Of a stretch of 49,804 nt of DNA, positions 35,031 through 45,022 are shown one piece after another (the stretch's first letter is position 1; the number at the start of each line of letters is the position of its first letter). Location: the NCBI RefSeq assembly GCF_020532825.1, contig NZ_MQTS01000093.1, positions 13,814-63,617 on the forward strand. Reading direction: 5' to 3'. Under the pieces are notes generated by a model. It was not told where the DNA came from, ran no database searches, and was given only the letters and a program-made list of their open reading frames with translations. Position numbers and translations under genes: made by a program. This DNA comes from Arthrobacter sp. SO3 (GTDB taxonomy: Bacteria > Actinomycetota > Actinomycetes > Actinomycetales > Micrococcaceae).

Positions 35031-38000
35031 TCACGTGAAGATGTCCGCCACGTACCTGCCGTGGGTGCGTTCCACCTCATCCATCCACGCCCCGGCGTCC
35101 GCCGCCGAGGCGCCGGTCGCCTCCCGGTAGATCTGTACGCACGTGTCGCGGACCTGCGGCGCCATGTACTCGCCGTCGCCGCAGACGTAGACCGTGGCGC
35201 CCTGTTTGACGAGTTCCACGACGTCGGCGCGGTCCGACCACAGCCGGTCCTGGACGAACCTCCGGCCGTGCACGGGTGCGGTGGAAAAGACCGGCCGGAG
35301 GTCGAGGTTGGCGTCCTCCGCCCAGGAGGCAAGCTCGGGGTGGTAAAGGAAATCGGTGTCCGTGGCTCGGCAGCCGAAGAACAGCAGGGCCCGTGCCGGC
35401 GTTACGCCCTCGGCCTGCGCCCGCAGTGCGCGGTCCTGGACGAATCCGCGAAAGGGCGCCAGCCCGGTCCCGGCACAGACCATGATGAGCGGAACCGCTA
35501 AAGACGCTGGCGGGTGGAAGGCGGCATTCGAAGGACGAACAGTCACCGCGATTCTTGACCCGGGCCTGGCCTGGGCCAGATACGTGGAGGAGGCCCCTTC
35601 GAAGGTGCCGCGGCCGGACCACGCCGGGGCCTGGATAACGGCGAAGGTCAAGGTGGCATGGTCCGGGCTCCAGAGCGGGGACGAGGAAATGGAGTACCGC
35701 CGGGGAGTCAGTTGCGTCAGCAGTTGCAGGAACGAAGTGAACGAAAGCTGGCATGACGGGTACGTTTCCAGCAGATCCAGGAGGGAGACACGCTTGTCCA
35801 GGATCTCGGCCGCGTACCGCCCGCGGTCCTGCGCCAGGGCCTCAAGGCCGCTCCGCTGTTCAGCGTCGGCGGCGACGTCGGCCAGGTCCTCGAGCTGCGC
35901 ACGGGTGGCGGGGACCGCAAGTTCGACGTAGCTACTCAGCAGCTCGCCCACGGCTACGGGCGAACCGGTGGGCAGGAAACTGTCTCCCCGCTCCATGCTC
36001 AGCAGGACGTTGGCGTCATAGTCGAGGTTGAAGCGCGCCAGCGCCCGCTGCACAAGCCCGCTGGGGTTCAGCGGCAGCACGGCCAGGTAATCGCCGGTCC
36101 GGTAGCTCATCCCTTCGGGGAGGGCTATCTCGACATGCCGTTTGGACCGGGCGCCGGGTGTGGCGAGGTCCACCAGTTCCCGGTTCGCGACGACGGTACC
36201 CAGTGCCAGCCCGTTCTGCCGCAGCAGCGGGTCCCGGACATTCCCCACGAACTGCAGTTCAAGCTGGGGCTGCGCGGCCGGCGAACTGGTCCGCTGCCCG
36301 AGGGCGGCGTCCACCGCGGGCCAGAACCCCGCATACCACTCGTTGAAATCGCCGAAGAAATCGCCGCGGGCGTTGGCCTCACCCCGGGCATAGATCCGCA
36401 CGGCGCCGGCGGCCCCGAGACGGGCGTCGACGGCTTTGGGCACCTCCTGATACGTGCGCGCCCAGTCCTTGTTGCCGTTGCCGAAGACCACATACCTCAC
36501 TCCGGCGAGGCTGCCCGGCTTCAGGCCCTGGGTCCAGGCGAGAAATTTTCGGGCGTTGTCCGGTGGCTGCCCCTCATAAGAGGAGGATACGACCATGACC
36601 AGACCTTCCGTCGGCAGTCCGCCGGCGGCCTCGTCGAGCGGACCGATCGTGGGGCTGTAGCCGCGCCGTCCGGCGTCGTTGGCTATGCGCTGGGCGAAAT
36701 CCTTGGACGTGCCTGCATTGGAACCGTAGAGCACCCGGATCGGGACACCGTTGGGGGCGGCGGCCGGCACCTCCGACTGCCGGGCAGGCGCGACGGCGGC
36801 ATGGTTCGGCGCTGCGATCTTGACGTCCCGCCGGCGCACATTGATATACAGCCCTTCCGGCTTCATCGTCAGGGTGTGCTTGATCTGGAGTTCGTAGCCT
36901 GGGTCCGCCGAGGTCACCTCGAAGCGCTGCAGCAGCTTGGCCAGGAAAAGCATGGCCTCCTGCAAGGCGAAGCCCCGGCCGATGCAGGAGCGCTGGCCGT
37001 TGCCGAAGGGCTTCCAGGCATTGGCCGGGATAGTGGCGGCCCGCTCCGGGCTGAACCGCTCCGGGTCGAACACGCCCGCGTCCTCTCCCCACGCAGCCTG
37101 GTCCCGATGCAGCTGCGGGAGCAGGACCAGGATGGGCTGTCCCGCAATGACTTCGTAGCGTCCGCCGAGCGTCGTGTCCTCGAACGGGGCTACGTTGAAC
37201 GCCGGGGCGGTGGGCCAAAGCCGCAGTGTTTCCTTGAGGACCTGATCCAGATACCCCAGCCGGGGCAGGTGCTCGAACGTGGCGCTGTCAGAGCCAAGGA
37301 CCTCGTCCACGACGGCGTGCGCCTTGGCCAGCACGCCCGGGTGGCGCAGCAGCTCGTAGAGCGTAAAGGAGAGCAGGCCACTGGTGGTCTCGTGTCCGGC
37401 GATCAGAAAAGTGACCATCTGGTAGCGGATGTTTTCATCAGAGAGCCGCTCGCCGGTCACCGGATCCGCGGCGCTGAGCATGGTGTCGAGGATGTCCTCC
37501 CGCCCCGCGGGGCTGGGATTGCGCCGCCGGTCGCTGATGATTTGCTCGGCGACCTCAAACATCAGGGCGTTGTCGTCCTCGAGCTGGTGCCGTCGGCGCA
37601 GCATGATCTTGTTCTGCACGGGCAGCCTGCGCGCCCGGTCTCTGGATTCAACCAGGGCGCGGACCATGGCCCCGACGAATGGATGCATCTCCTCCCGATA
37701 AAGACTGTTGAACCGGTAGTCGAACGAGCACAGGGCGATCGTATCCAGCGTCAGGCGGGTGGTGTTGTCCGGCACATCGATCCGGGCCGCGGGCCCGAGC
37801 CGCTCCCACTTGAGCAGCAGCTGCTCGACGATGTCGTCCATGCCGGTGAACATCCGGCGCAGCGCTGCGGGTCCGAACGCCGGCATCAGGATCCGGTGCG
37901 CCTTTTGCCAGTTGGGTTCCTGTGTTTCCGCGGTGAACAGGCCGTCCCCGGCGAACTGCCGCACCTGCCGAAGGGCAATGCCGAGCACCTTGCCAAAGCG

Positions 38001-38204
38001 CGATTCATCGCAGAGCTCGTTGACCAGTTCCTGGGAGGAGACGACGACGACACTGCGGTTGAAGAACTGGATGCGGACGATGGGGCCGTACTGCTCGGCT
38101 ACCTCGGCTAGCCCCAGGACTCCCTTGCTGGAGTCGATATCAGGCAGATTGCCGACGACGGGCCGTGGCGGAGGCTGGGGTATGGGGACGCGGGACGACG
38201 GCAT
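35031..38204 (-). CDS. Self-sufficient cytochrome P450/NADPH-P450 reductase fusion (CYP102-like)
   Basis: This 1057-residue fusion hydroxylates fatty acids or related substrates with O2 and NADPH. The P450 part carries the I-helix AGHETTSG (Thr for O2 activation), the ExxR-type KETLRLWP and the haem loop FGNGQRSCIGRGFA with the thiolate ligand Cys407. A linker leads to an FMN flavodoxin domain (VLYGSNAGTSKDFA, about 497). The FAD/NADPH reductase follows (RRYSISSSP; CAGTGLAPFRGFVQ; CGDGEYMAPQV), ending GRYVADIFT. Size and order match P450 BM3 (1049 aa). AAGGAGG lies four bases before the ATG. It is a single transcription unit with no obvious repressor gene adjacent. Confidence 0.96.
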   Translation of the reverse strand: MPSSRVPIPQPPPRPVVGNLPDIDSSKGVLGLAEVAEQYGPIVRIQFFNRSVVVVSSQELVNELCDESRFGKVLGIALRQVRQFAGDGLFTAETQEPNWQKAHRILMPAFGPAALRRMFTGMDDIVEQLLLKWERLGPAARIDVPDNTTRLTLDTIALCSFDYRFNSLYREEMHPFVGAMVRALVESRDRARRLPVQNKIMLRRRHQLEDDNALMFEVAEQIISDRRRNPSPAGREDILDTMLSAADPVTGERLSDENIRYQMVTFLIAGHETTSGLLSFTLYELLRHPGVLAKAHAVVDEVLGSDSATFEHLPRLGYLDQVLKETLRLWPTAPAFNVAPFEDTTLGGRYEVIAGQPILVLLPQLHRDQAAWGEDAGVFDPERFSPERAATIPANAWKPFGNGQRSCIGRGFALQEAMLFLAKLLQRFEVTSADPGYELQIKHTLTMKPEGLYINVRRRDVKIAAPNHAAVAPARQSEVPAAAPNGVPIRVLYGSNAGTSKDFAQRIANDAGRRGYSPTIGPLDEAAGGLPTEGLVMVVSSSYEGQPPDNARKFLAWTQGLKPGSLAGVRYVVFGNGNKDWARTYQEVPKAVDARLGAAGAVRIYARGEANARGDFFGDFNEWYAGFWPAVDAALGQRTSSPAAQPQLELQFVGNVRDPLLRQNGLALGTVVANRELVDLATPGARSKRHVEIALPEGMSYRTGDYLAVLPLNPSGLVQRALARFNLDYDANVLLSMERGDSFLPTGSPVAVGELLSSYVELAVPATRAQLEDLADVAADAEQRSGLEALAQDRGRYAAEILDKRVSLLDLLETYPSCQLSFTSFLQLLTQLTPRRYSISSSPLWSPDHATLTFAVIQAPAWSGRGTFEGASSTYLAQARPGSRIAVTVRPSNAAFHPPASLAVPLIMVCAGTGLAPFRGFVQDRALRAQAEGVTPARALLFFGCRATDTDFLYHPELASWAEDANLDLRPVFSTAPVHGRRFVQDRLWSDRADVVELVKQGATVYVCGDGEYMAPQVRDTCVQIYREATGASAADAGAWMDEVERTHGRYVADIFT

Positions 38205-38645
38205 GGGCCCTCCTTAGCGGTTCGTGACCACTGATGACTGCCCGGGCAGGACGGGACTGCCCTCCCGGATCCACGATACTCTGAACCGATTCCGGGGAGT
38301 AGGTCATGTGGCCCGTCCACGACGCCCGCACGGCGCACTGAGTCTCCAGGCTCTGGACAACGATTCCGGCTCCCTTCATCCCCCATGGTCCGAACATCCG
38401 ACAGCCGCATGGCCGGTTCCCTAGTTTTGCCGAATCAGCCAGGTGCAATTCCGACGCTGGAGACGCGCTGCCGATGCTCTGCAGATATGGACGATCATTT
38501 CCTAGGCCGAGTTGGAGGGGACGCTGCACTCCCGGTCAGGCTGAACATAGCTGACACGTAGTTCACAAAAGTTGCCCTCGTATCAGTGAATGGGCAGCCC
38601 GGTCAGGTTTGGCGTACCACTTTATGCTCCCGGTCCGGCGGGGTC
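38205..38645. other. Intergenic region upstream of the P450 gene
   Basis: No gene is supported. The first part must contain the P450 promoter, read leftward. I see no clear inverted-repeat operator of the kind expected for a BM3R1-type repressor. Confidence 0.45.
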
Positions 38646-39001
38646 TCAATGCGCTGCGCTGTCGAACTTCTTCTGCCACTGGGCATGCTCGCGGCCTGTG
38701 GCCAGCCGGCGGTTCGCAGTCCACCTGGGCAGATAGTCGGGGGCGGGCATCACGCGGGCAGGCGTGGGCTTGAACTTGAGCTCAGGCCGGGTTCGGACAG
38801 GCTGGGCCACAGGCCGGGTTTGGACGGGCTTCCGGGGGTAGCTAGGCCTCGCGTCGGCCGCAACGTGCCTCCTCCAGGCGGCAAGCGCCCAATGCCGAGC
38901 CCGGTCGCAGTGAGTGGCCAGTAATAGACCAGTACCCAGATGACGAGCATGATCAGGAACAGTGCGGGGATCCACATGGCGATCTTATGCCTCTGCGACA
39001 C
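38646..39001 (-). pseudogene. Small membrane protein gene with probable frameshift
   Basis: On the minus strand one frame gives a credible N-terminal membrane helix (MWIPALFLIMLVIWVLVYYW), then degenerates into Ser/Pro-rich sequence. An overlapping frame gives a credible C-terminal part (PRKPVQTRPVAQPVRTRPE, later REHAQWQKKFDSAAH with a proper stop). Joining them near 38880-38900 would make one protein of about 115 residues with an N-terminal anchor. No family is recognised. It could be a true frameshift, a sequencing error, or two unrelated open frames. Confidence 0.35.
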
Positions 39002-39092
39002 GCACGGAGGTAGAGGCCTTACTCCTTAATCCCCCGCACGGGAGGGCACGGGCTAAGATCAACCAGCGCTGCGAGGGGAAGCCGCCGCGCGC

Positions 39093-40067
39093 CTAGACGT
39101 CAATCGAATCCATGTGCGGGTACCGCGCTCCGGCTGCCGCCCCGGCGGGAGCGAGTTCGTCCAGACGATTCAGGTCACCTGCGGAGAGTTCGACGTCGGC
39201 AGCGCCCAGGTTCTCCCGCAGACGGCCGCGGTTCTTGGTACCCGGGATTGGAACGATGTGGTCGCCTTGGGCGAGCAGCCAGGCCAGTGCCAGTTGCGCC
39301 GGGGTGCAGGCTTTCGCATCCGCCAACTCCTTGACCCGATCCACGAGTTGCAAGTTTCGGGCAAAGTTCTCGCCTTGAAAACGCGGGGAGTGTCGGCGGA
39401 AATCGTCCGCCGCAAAGTCATCCGGGCTGCGGAACTGGCCGGTCAGAAAGCCGCGGCCCAGCGGGCTGTAGGGGACAAAGCCGATGCCCAACTCTTCGAG
39501 AACCGGGAAGACCTTGCTCTCCGGCTCGCGTTCCCACAGCGAGTATTCGGTCTGCAAGGCAGTGATGGGGTGCACCTCGTGGGCCCGGCGCACGGTGTCG
39601 GCGCTGGCCTCGGACAGGCCAAGGTGGCGAACTTTGCCGGCCTGTACCAGTTCAGCCATGGCTCCGACGGTTTCCTCGATCGGGACGGTCTTGTCCACCC
39701 GGTGCTGGTAGTACAGGTCAATGTGGTCCACGCCCAACCGCTGCAGGCTTGCATCGCAGGCGGCGCGCACGTAGTCGGGCGAGCCGTTGATGCCAACCCA
39801 GGAGCCGTCGGGCCGCCGTTCGTTGCCGAATTTGGTGGCCAGGACGACGTCGTCGCGCCGGCCCGCGATGGCACGGCCGACAAGCACCTCGTTCGTGAAC
39901 GGGCCATACATGTCCGCGGTGTCGAGCAGGCTTCCGCCGGCGTCGAGAAAGGCCTGGATGGTGGCAATCGACTCGTTTTCCTCGCCGGGGCCATAAAACT
40001 CGCTCATGCCCATGCAGCCCAAACCCAAGGCCGAGACGGTGAGCGAACCGAGCGTACGGGATTCCAT
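39093..40067 (-). CDS. Aldo/keto reductase
   Basis: This 324-residue TIM-barrel aldo/keto reductase uses NADPH to reduce aldehydes or ketones. The catalytic tetrad is Asp49 and Tyr54 (DTADMYG), Lys79 (ATKFG) and His122 (YYQHRVD). The C-terminal cofactor-binding part includes [16 protein letters not shown]. It resembles the YakC/AKR13 group ([14 protein letters not shown] start). The start at 40067 follows AAGGAGA by five bases. The open frame to 40217 upstream is poorly supported. Confidence 0.93.
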   Translation of the reverse strand: MESRTLGSLTVSALGLGCMGMSEFYGPGEENESIATIQAFLDAGGSLLDTADMYGPFTNEVLVGRAIAGRRDDVVLATKFGNERRPDGSWVGINGSPDYVRAACDASLQRLGVDHIDLYYQHRVDKTVPIEETVGAMAELVQAGKVRHLGLSEASADTVRRAHEVHPITALQTEYSLWEREPESKVFPVLEELGIGFVPYSPLGRGFLTGQFRSPDDFAADDFRRHSPRFQGENFARNLQLVDRVKELADAKACTPAQLALAWLLAQGDHIVPIPGTKNRGRLRENLGAADVELSAGDLNRLDELAPAGAAAGARYPHMDSIDV

Positions 40068-40152
40068 AAATATCTCCTTGACGAGCACGGTGGGGGCGGC
40101 CTCCGGTGAATGTTCGCCTCCCGGGATGGCGCGCACTTGGCAGACCGCCACT

Positions 40153-40419
40153 CTAGGCCCATCGCGGCCGGGACACAACGGAGGCCCGGGCCCGGGCGCT
40201 CGCCGCAACGAAGCCAATAGCCCAGCGGGGATGCCTCAGAAACACTGACCTTACAGCCGCGGCCAGGGATGCCAGCGCTCCTGCGAAGATGTACAGGCTG
40301 CCCACCCGCAGGTCCTCAACAAGCGCAGGGTCTGGCATGTAGCCGAAGAACATGGCCCGCCACAGGCCAATGCTCATGAGCACCATGGAGGCGGCAATGA
40401 GAACCGCCCAGAGAATCAT
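40153..40419 (-). CDS. Small membrane protein, 88 aa
   Basis: This 88-residue protein has two hydrophobic segments ([19 protein letters not shown] and [19 protein letters not shown]) separated by a polar loop ([16 protein letters not shown]). It ends with an Arg-rich tail. No good ribosome site precedes the ATG, and I recognise no family. It lies just upstream of the aldo/keto reductase on the same strand. Confidence 0.45.
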   Translation of the reverse strand: MILWAVLIAASMVLMSIGLWRAMFFGYMPDPALVEDLRVGSLYIFAGALASLAAAVRSVFLRHPRWAIGFVAASARARASVVSRPRWA

Positions 40420-40583
40420 CGCCGGCCAGTCAACCTCGAACGACGTGGGCGACCCGGAAGCGAGACCCCGTAGTCGCCGCCCACCCTGAACTTCATGGGT
40501 ACAGCCGGCCAGCTTGGACTCTCTTGTTGTCCCGGACAGCGGGGAGCTTGACGCGCAGCCGCCAGGGAGGCCGTCGGCCCGCC

Positions 40584-40868
40584 TCAGGAAGAATGTGTGA
40601 GCGGGGCGAGCCTTTCTGTGACGGACCGGAGTCCGGCTAGGACGCTTTTCACGCTTGCTCGTTCGAGGGTTTCCGGGCGGGCAAGGCAGTCGATGTGCCG
40701 GCCGGGTCCAAAGCGGGAAAATGGGCGGAGCACCAAGTCAGGGTGGCGGTCCATTTCGGTCGTGTAGCGGGGCATCAACCCGACGCAGTCGCTCGCGGCG
40801 ACGACGGCAGCTGCCACGAAGAATTCGTTGATCCGGTGGCCGATGCTTGCTTCGGTACCTCCGATGCC
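40584..40868 (-). pseudogene. LysR-type regulator, C-terminal fragment
   Basis: About 95 residues match the C-terminal part of a LysR-family substrate-binding domain: INEFFVAAAVVAASDCVGLMPRY, then RHIDCLARPET, ending in a natural tail (TERLAPLTHSS). The helix-turn-helix DNA-binding domain and first half of the sensor domain are absent. The 5' break at about 40870 lies opposite the 5' break of the EamA fragment on the plus strand. Confidence 0.66.
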
Positions 40869-40901
40869 GGCGATTTGTTCGATGGCGTGGGCGCCGCGGT
40901 C

Positions 40902-41495
40902 ATGCGCGCTGCGCACGTTGTCTCCATGCACAAACTCACCGGTGGCAAAGCCATGGATTCGCTGCACCTGACCACGGCGCAGCTGGGAACCTGCGCGTTT
41001 CTCTTTACGACAGGCTCGTTCATTTACGGGGATTCCATCCCGCACTACCTCGCCCGGCTGGACCCCCGGCAGGGAGTGACGTTCCTCTATTTGGTGCTCA
41101 TCTGCACCGTTTTCGCCTTCTTCGTTCAGATCTGGGCGGTCAGGCGAACTTCGGCATCACGGGTTAGTCTCCTCCTCGGAACGGAACCGGTCTGGGCAGC
41201 CGTCATCGGAATAGCCATCGCGCACGACAGCATAGGGACCGCCGGGTATGTCGGCATCGCCCTCATTCTTACCGGAACCGCCTGGGGCCGATCAGCGGAA
41301 CAGCGGCACCGCCAGAAAGAGCGGGAGATGCTCCCTCTCCGCTCAGAGCCCAAGGCGGCAACCCCGGAGGACAAAAACGCAAAGACCGGACCGAACGTCC
41401 ACAGGTGTGAATGGCTGGACTACTGCAGCGTCAGCGTGGGGCCGCGCGTCGCGGTCGAGGTGCACCAGCCCGCGTCGGGGCTTTCGTCGAGGTGA
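40902..41495 (+). pseudogene. EamA-type drug/metabolite transporter, C-terminal fragment
   Basis: The frame resembles the second half of a 10-helix EamA (DMT) transporter: AAHVVSMHKLTGGKAMDSL, LTTAQLGTCAFLFTTGSF, then VTFLYLVLICTVFAFFVQIWA, LLLGTEPVWAAVIGI and IGTAGYVGIALILTGTAW. The first five helices are missing and the sequence begins at a break near 40900. A polar tail follows to the stop at 41495. With the LysR fragment it forms the outward-facing ends of a divergent pair whose shared middle was removed. Confidence 0.68.
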
Positions 41496-41561
41496 TCGAT
41501 GCTGCCCGATCTTCCGGGAATGCACTGCCAGGAAGCCGGAGCATCACTTCAGCGGCGCCGC

Positions 41562-41798
41562 TCAGCGAGGTTCAGGCACTTCGCCGTTCCCGACCGCCTC
41601 AATCCAGTCCACGCCTTCGTCCGAGAAATAGAAGCCGGAGGGCCGGCTCTCACCGACCCACCACGCATCGGAAGACACTGACCCACCAGCCTGCGTGATC
41701 TCGACGATCATCTCCGGCGGAACCGCGTCTCCGTTGTTCTCGACCAGCCATTCCCGCGTTGAGGGCTTAAGCCTCGGCCACCACTGCTCGATTCTCAT
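41562..41798 (-). CDS. Hypothetical protein, 78 aa
   Basis: This is a small soluble protein starting MRIEQWWPRLKPSTREWL, with an ENNGDAVPPEMIVEI helix, an aromatic DAWWVG strand, and ending DWIEAVGNGEVPEPR. The compact, non-repetitive mixture of Trp and acidic residues looks protein-like. The frame is open upstream to 41975, but that part is not conserved-looking. No family is recognised. Confidence 0.55.
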   Translation of the reverse strand: MRIEQWWPRLKPSTREWLVENNGDAVPPEMIVEITQAGGSVSSDAWWVGESRPSGFYFSDEGVDWIEAVGNGEVPEPR

Positions 41799-41982
41799 GA
41801 CCGAAGTCTGCCACTTCGGCCACCAGAACTTCGACCCCGCCCCTCGGAATAGAACGCCGAGCGAAAGGTTACGTGGGATGCCGATGGCCATGCTTCCAGT
41901 CTTGATACATATCGTTGGTTTCCAGAGGACGGTGAGAGACCCGAAAGCGCATCGTGTGCGGAAGGGTGGGCGCATCAGGGCC

Positions 41983-42189
41983 CTATATCTTCGGAACGGC
42001 GATTATGGATGCGCTCTGGTCGGTTCGTCTGAAAACCCATCGCACGCCGCCTCGCGCGAGCATGAGAACGATGATCAGAGCAGTCACTTGAAAGAAGCCG
42101 CCGAGACGGACGGCGTCGCCGAATGCCAGGCCAACCAGTCCGAGCACCATAAATTTGCTCCCCGGCAGCACCAGCAACAGGGTGGTCAC
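41983..42189 (-). CDS. Small membrane protein, 68 aa
   Basis: GTG start at 42189 gives a peptide with two hydrophobic segments (TLLLVLPGSKFMVLGLVGLAF and VTALIIVLMLARGGVRWVF). The frame stays open upstream with an Arg/Glu-rich stretch to a stop. It may therefore be the end of a longer decayed protein rather than a complete gene. No ribosome site is clear. Confidence 0.35.
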   Translation of the reverse strand: MTTLLLVLPGSKFMVLGLVGLAFGDAVRLGGFFQVTALIIVLMLARGGVRWVFRRTDQSASIIAVPKI

Positions 42190-42398
42190 GCTGACGATTC
42201 GAACCCACCGAGCCCGCTCAGGGTTCCTTTCGCTTCGCTCATTGTGCAGACCGCTTCATGTCTTACAGCAGCAACGCCAAAAACGGGGCATCGCTCGGCT
42301 CTTCTAGTACCCGGCCAGGTGGCGCTGAAACCAGCCTGGATTGTCACCGGAAACGGGCAGTCCAGGCGAACGCCATAGGGACAGGGCTGGGGGCGACC

Positions 42399-43874
42399 TT
42401 AATCCTGTGTAGATACCGAACTGGGCTCGGCGGCCGCCCCAGGGTCTATGGTCGAGTGGGCGGTGGTCTTCTTGTCTGTGGCGGGCATCGCGATAACGGC
42501 GACGACTGTGAGTACGGCAGCGGCCAGTACGGCCAGGAAAACAGCCCCGGAGGCCGAGACGACTGTGTGCGGATCCGTATTGCCGCCCGGAGTGCCTGAG
42601 TAAATCGCATTAGCAACCGCCCCGAAAACCGCGACACCGATGGAACTGCCGATCGACCGCGCGAAAAGATTAGTACCGGTGACAACTCCGCGCTCATTCC
42701 AGTCGACGCTGGACTGTGCGGCGATGAGGCTCGGGGTCGCCACCAGACCGAGTCCGAGACCTACGATAAAGCAACTCGCCGCCACCAGGAGAACGTTGGG
42801 TGTGGAGGCGGTGAGGGCAAGTGCTGCTGTACCGATGACCGTGATGCTAATGCCGATCATCGCGGTCTTCCGGAACCCCATCCGAAGATAGAACCGGCCC
42901 GATTGGGACGCACTGATCGGCCAGCCGATGGTCAATGCTGCCAGCGCGAGGCCGGCCAGGATCGGGGAGGTCGAGAGGGCTCCTTCGAGAAACGTGGGAA
43001 CGTAGGAGGTGAGGCCAAGCATGACCGCTCCAACGCCAAAGGAGATCAGTGCCGTCGTCGCCAGCAGCCGCCGGGAGACGACCCACGGCGGCAGGACCGG
43101 CTCGGCGGCCCTCCGCTCGACGAGGATGAACGCGGCGAACAAGAGTGCCCCGCCGGCGAACACCGCAACGCTGACGGCGGAGGTCCAGCCCCACGCCTGG
43201 CCGCCTTCAAGGGCCCCGAGAATGATCAGGGTCAGCGAGACAGTCAGCAGGCCCGCCCCCAGATAGTCGACCCGGTGCTTAGCGCGCTCGACATTTTCGT
43301 GGAACGTTCGGAGCAGCATCCACCCTGCCAGGAGGCAAAGTGGGATGTTCACGAGGAAGATCCCACGCCAAATGCCCAGTGCGGAAAACACGCCCCCGAG
43401 CGTCGGGCCAACGACGGAGGACACCGCCCACACGCTCGCAAGGTAGCCTTGCACCTTCGCCCGCTCAGTCAACGTATAGATATCGCCGGCGATCGTGATC
43501 GCCATCGGCTGGACTGCTCCCGCGCCCAAGCCCTGCAGCACACGGAACGCGATGAGGGCCGGCATGCTCCATGCCAATCCGCAGAGGATCGAACCGAGCA
43601 GGAACAGCCCGATACCGATCAGGATGATTGGTTTGCGGCCGACGACGTCGGAGAGCTTAGCGTAGACGGGCACGGACACGGCCTGCGCCAACAGGTAGGC
43701 AGAAAAGAGCCACGGAAAAGACGCGAACCCACCAATGTCATGCACGATCGACGGCACCGCCGTGGCGACGATCGTCGAATCGATCGCCACCAGACCCGTC
43801 GAGAGCATCAATGAAATCAGTATGGGTCCGCGCTTCGAGCGGAAGCCGACTCCCTCTGCAGGCGTTGTCGTCAC
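42399..43874 (-). CDS. MFS multidrug transporter, DHA2 (14-helix) family
   Basis: This 491-residue major facilitator protein resembles the EmrB/QacA drug:proton antiporters with 14 helices. Signatures are LVAIDSTIVATAVPSIVHDIG (motif D1), YAKLSDVVGRKPIILIG (motif A) and RVLQGLGAGAVQPMAITIAGD with VWAVSSVVGPTLGGVF (motif C, WxxxxxxGPxxGG), which marks an exporter. It starts at GTG 43874. Its substrate is unknown. No regulator gene is intact beside it. Confidence 0.93.
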   Translation of the reverse strand: MTTTPAEGVGFRSKRGPILISLMLSTGLVAIDSTIVATAVPSIVHDIGGFASFPWLFSAYLLAQAVSVPVYAKLSDVVGRKPIILIGIGLFLLGSILCGLAWSMPALIAFRVLQGLGAGAVQPMAITIAGDIYTLTERAKVQGYLASVWAVSSVVGPTLGGVFSALGIWRGIFLVNIPLCLLAGWMLLRTFHENVERAKHRVDYLGAGLLTVSLTLIILGALEGGQAWGWTSAVSVAVFAGGALLFAAFILVERRAAEPVLPPWVVSRRLLATTALISFGVGAVMLGLTSYVPTFLEGALSTSPILAGLALAALTIGWPISASQSGRFYLRMGFRKTAMIGISITVIGTAALALTASTPNVLLVAASCFIVGLGLGLVATPSLIAAQSSVDWNERGVVTGTNLFARSIGSSIGVAVFGAVANAIYSGTPGGNTDPHTVVSASGAVFLAVLAAAVLTVVAVIAMPATDKKTTAHSTIDPGAAAEPSSVSTQD

Positions 43875-44273
43875 GTAATCTCATTCCCGTCGTCATGCTA
43901 GAGCGCTGCGCGCAGACCCAGTCCGGCTCCAGCTGCATAACTGCTTAATTCAACGAAATAGTCCCGGGCCCCGCCAAGAATTCCACAATGATGGCGGCCG
44001 CCCTTACCGACTGTGACGGGAAAGAGGCCGAGGAAGACCCAGCGGCTCCGACTTCATGTTTGACGAGATCCCGGCTTCTGGGCGAGGACCAGAGGAAGGG
44101 GGGTGCACATTGTGGACGACTATTCGAGAGGTGTTCCCTGAAGGGGCACCCGGCAGGCAATGCTGACGGAACGACGCCAGATAGCGCTGAGATTCACACC
44201 CGCCGTTCGAGGCACTCCGCAAAATTGAGTGTTCGATGGACGGTCGTCCACGGGCGGTCGCTCCCAAGTGGGC
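43875..44273. other. Intergenic region, no supported gene
   Basis: No frame on either strand gives a recognisable protein with a ribosome site. It contains the promoter of the MFS exporter at its left end. Its base composition is less GC-biased than the genes around it. Confidence 0.45.
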
Positions 44274-44933
44274 CTACCGGGCCGTGCGACGAGTGAAGAC
44301 CAGATGGAGAACTCCGGATGGAGAAGGGGTCGCTTCGATGTCAAAGCATCGTTCGAGTCCTTCTAGTCCATCCCAGAGCCGTTCGCCCCGGCCCAGGACG
44401 ATCGGCACGAGGACGATGTGCATGTGGTCGATCAGATCGGCGTCGAGGAACTGTCGAACCGTGCTGACGCCCCCACCGATCCGGACGTCGAGGTCTCCGG
44501 CCAGGGCGCGGGCCTGCTGGAGCGCGGAGACGGGGTCTGCGTCAACGAAATGGAAGGTTGTTCCGCCTTCCATCTTCAGTACCGGCCGGGGATGGTGTGT
44601 CAGAACAACGACAGGGGTGTGGAAGACAGGGTTATCGCCCCACCATCCCTTCCATTCCTCGTCCTCCCAGGGACCGCGGTGAGGGCCGAACTTGTTGCGC
44701 CCCATGATCTCCACGCCGATCCCGGGCCTCCACGTGCTGGCGAACGCCTCGTCGACGCCGAAGGATCCCTCCGACTCCCCGTGGATGCCCATCTCGCGGA
44801 AGGTGCGCGTCTCGAATGCCCACTCCATTAGCCGTGAGCCTGCGTGACCGAACGGAGCGTCGAGTTGCTGGCCCTCGCCGGTGCCGAAGCCGTCGAGGGA
44901 GACCGAGAAGTTATGCACGCGGACGAGGGACAT
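44274..44933 (-). CDS. Dihydrofolate reductase-fold (RibD C-terminal-like) protein
   Basis: This 219-residue protein belongs to the RibD C-terminal/DHFR superfamily, NADPH-dependent reductases of which many actinobacterial members have unknown substrates. Family signs are VRVHNFSVSLDGFGTG at the N-terminus, VEIMGRNKFG, VVVLTHHPRP, DLDVRIGGGVSTVRQFL (the pyridine-nucleotide turn) and DHMHIVLVPIVLGRGERLW. It is not the essential folA-type enzyme by pattern. AGGAG lies five bases before the ATG. Confidence 0.9.
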   Translation of the reverse strand: MSLVRVHNFSVSLDGFGTGEGQQLDAPFGHAGSRLMEWAFETRTFREMGIHGESEGSFGVDEAFASTWRPGIGVEIMGRNKFGPHRGPWEDEEWKGWWGDNPVFHTPVVVLTHHPRPVLKMEGGTTFHFVDADPVSALQQARALAGDLDVRIGGGVSTVRQFLDADLIDHMHIVLVPIVLGRGERLWDGLEGLERCFDIEATPSPSGVLHLVFTRRTAR

Positions 44934-45022
44934 GTCATCTCCTGAAGTGCTTGTGGTTCCCCATCACTTTAGGGTGATCGAACCCAACGACTCAAGACCG
45001 ACGATGGGAGAATCAAGCCGCC

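Noticed and set aside
36135..38111. Long plus-strand open frame opposite the P450 gene (658 codons)
   Set aside because: Antisense shadow caused by high GC codon bias; no recognisable protein.
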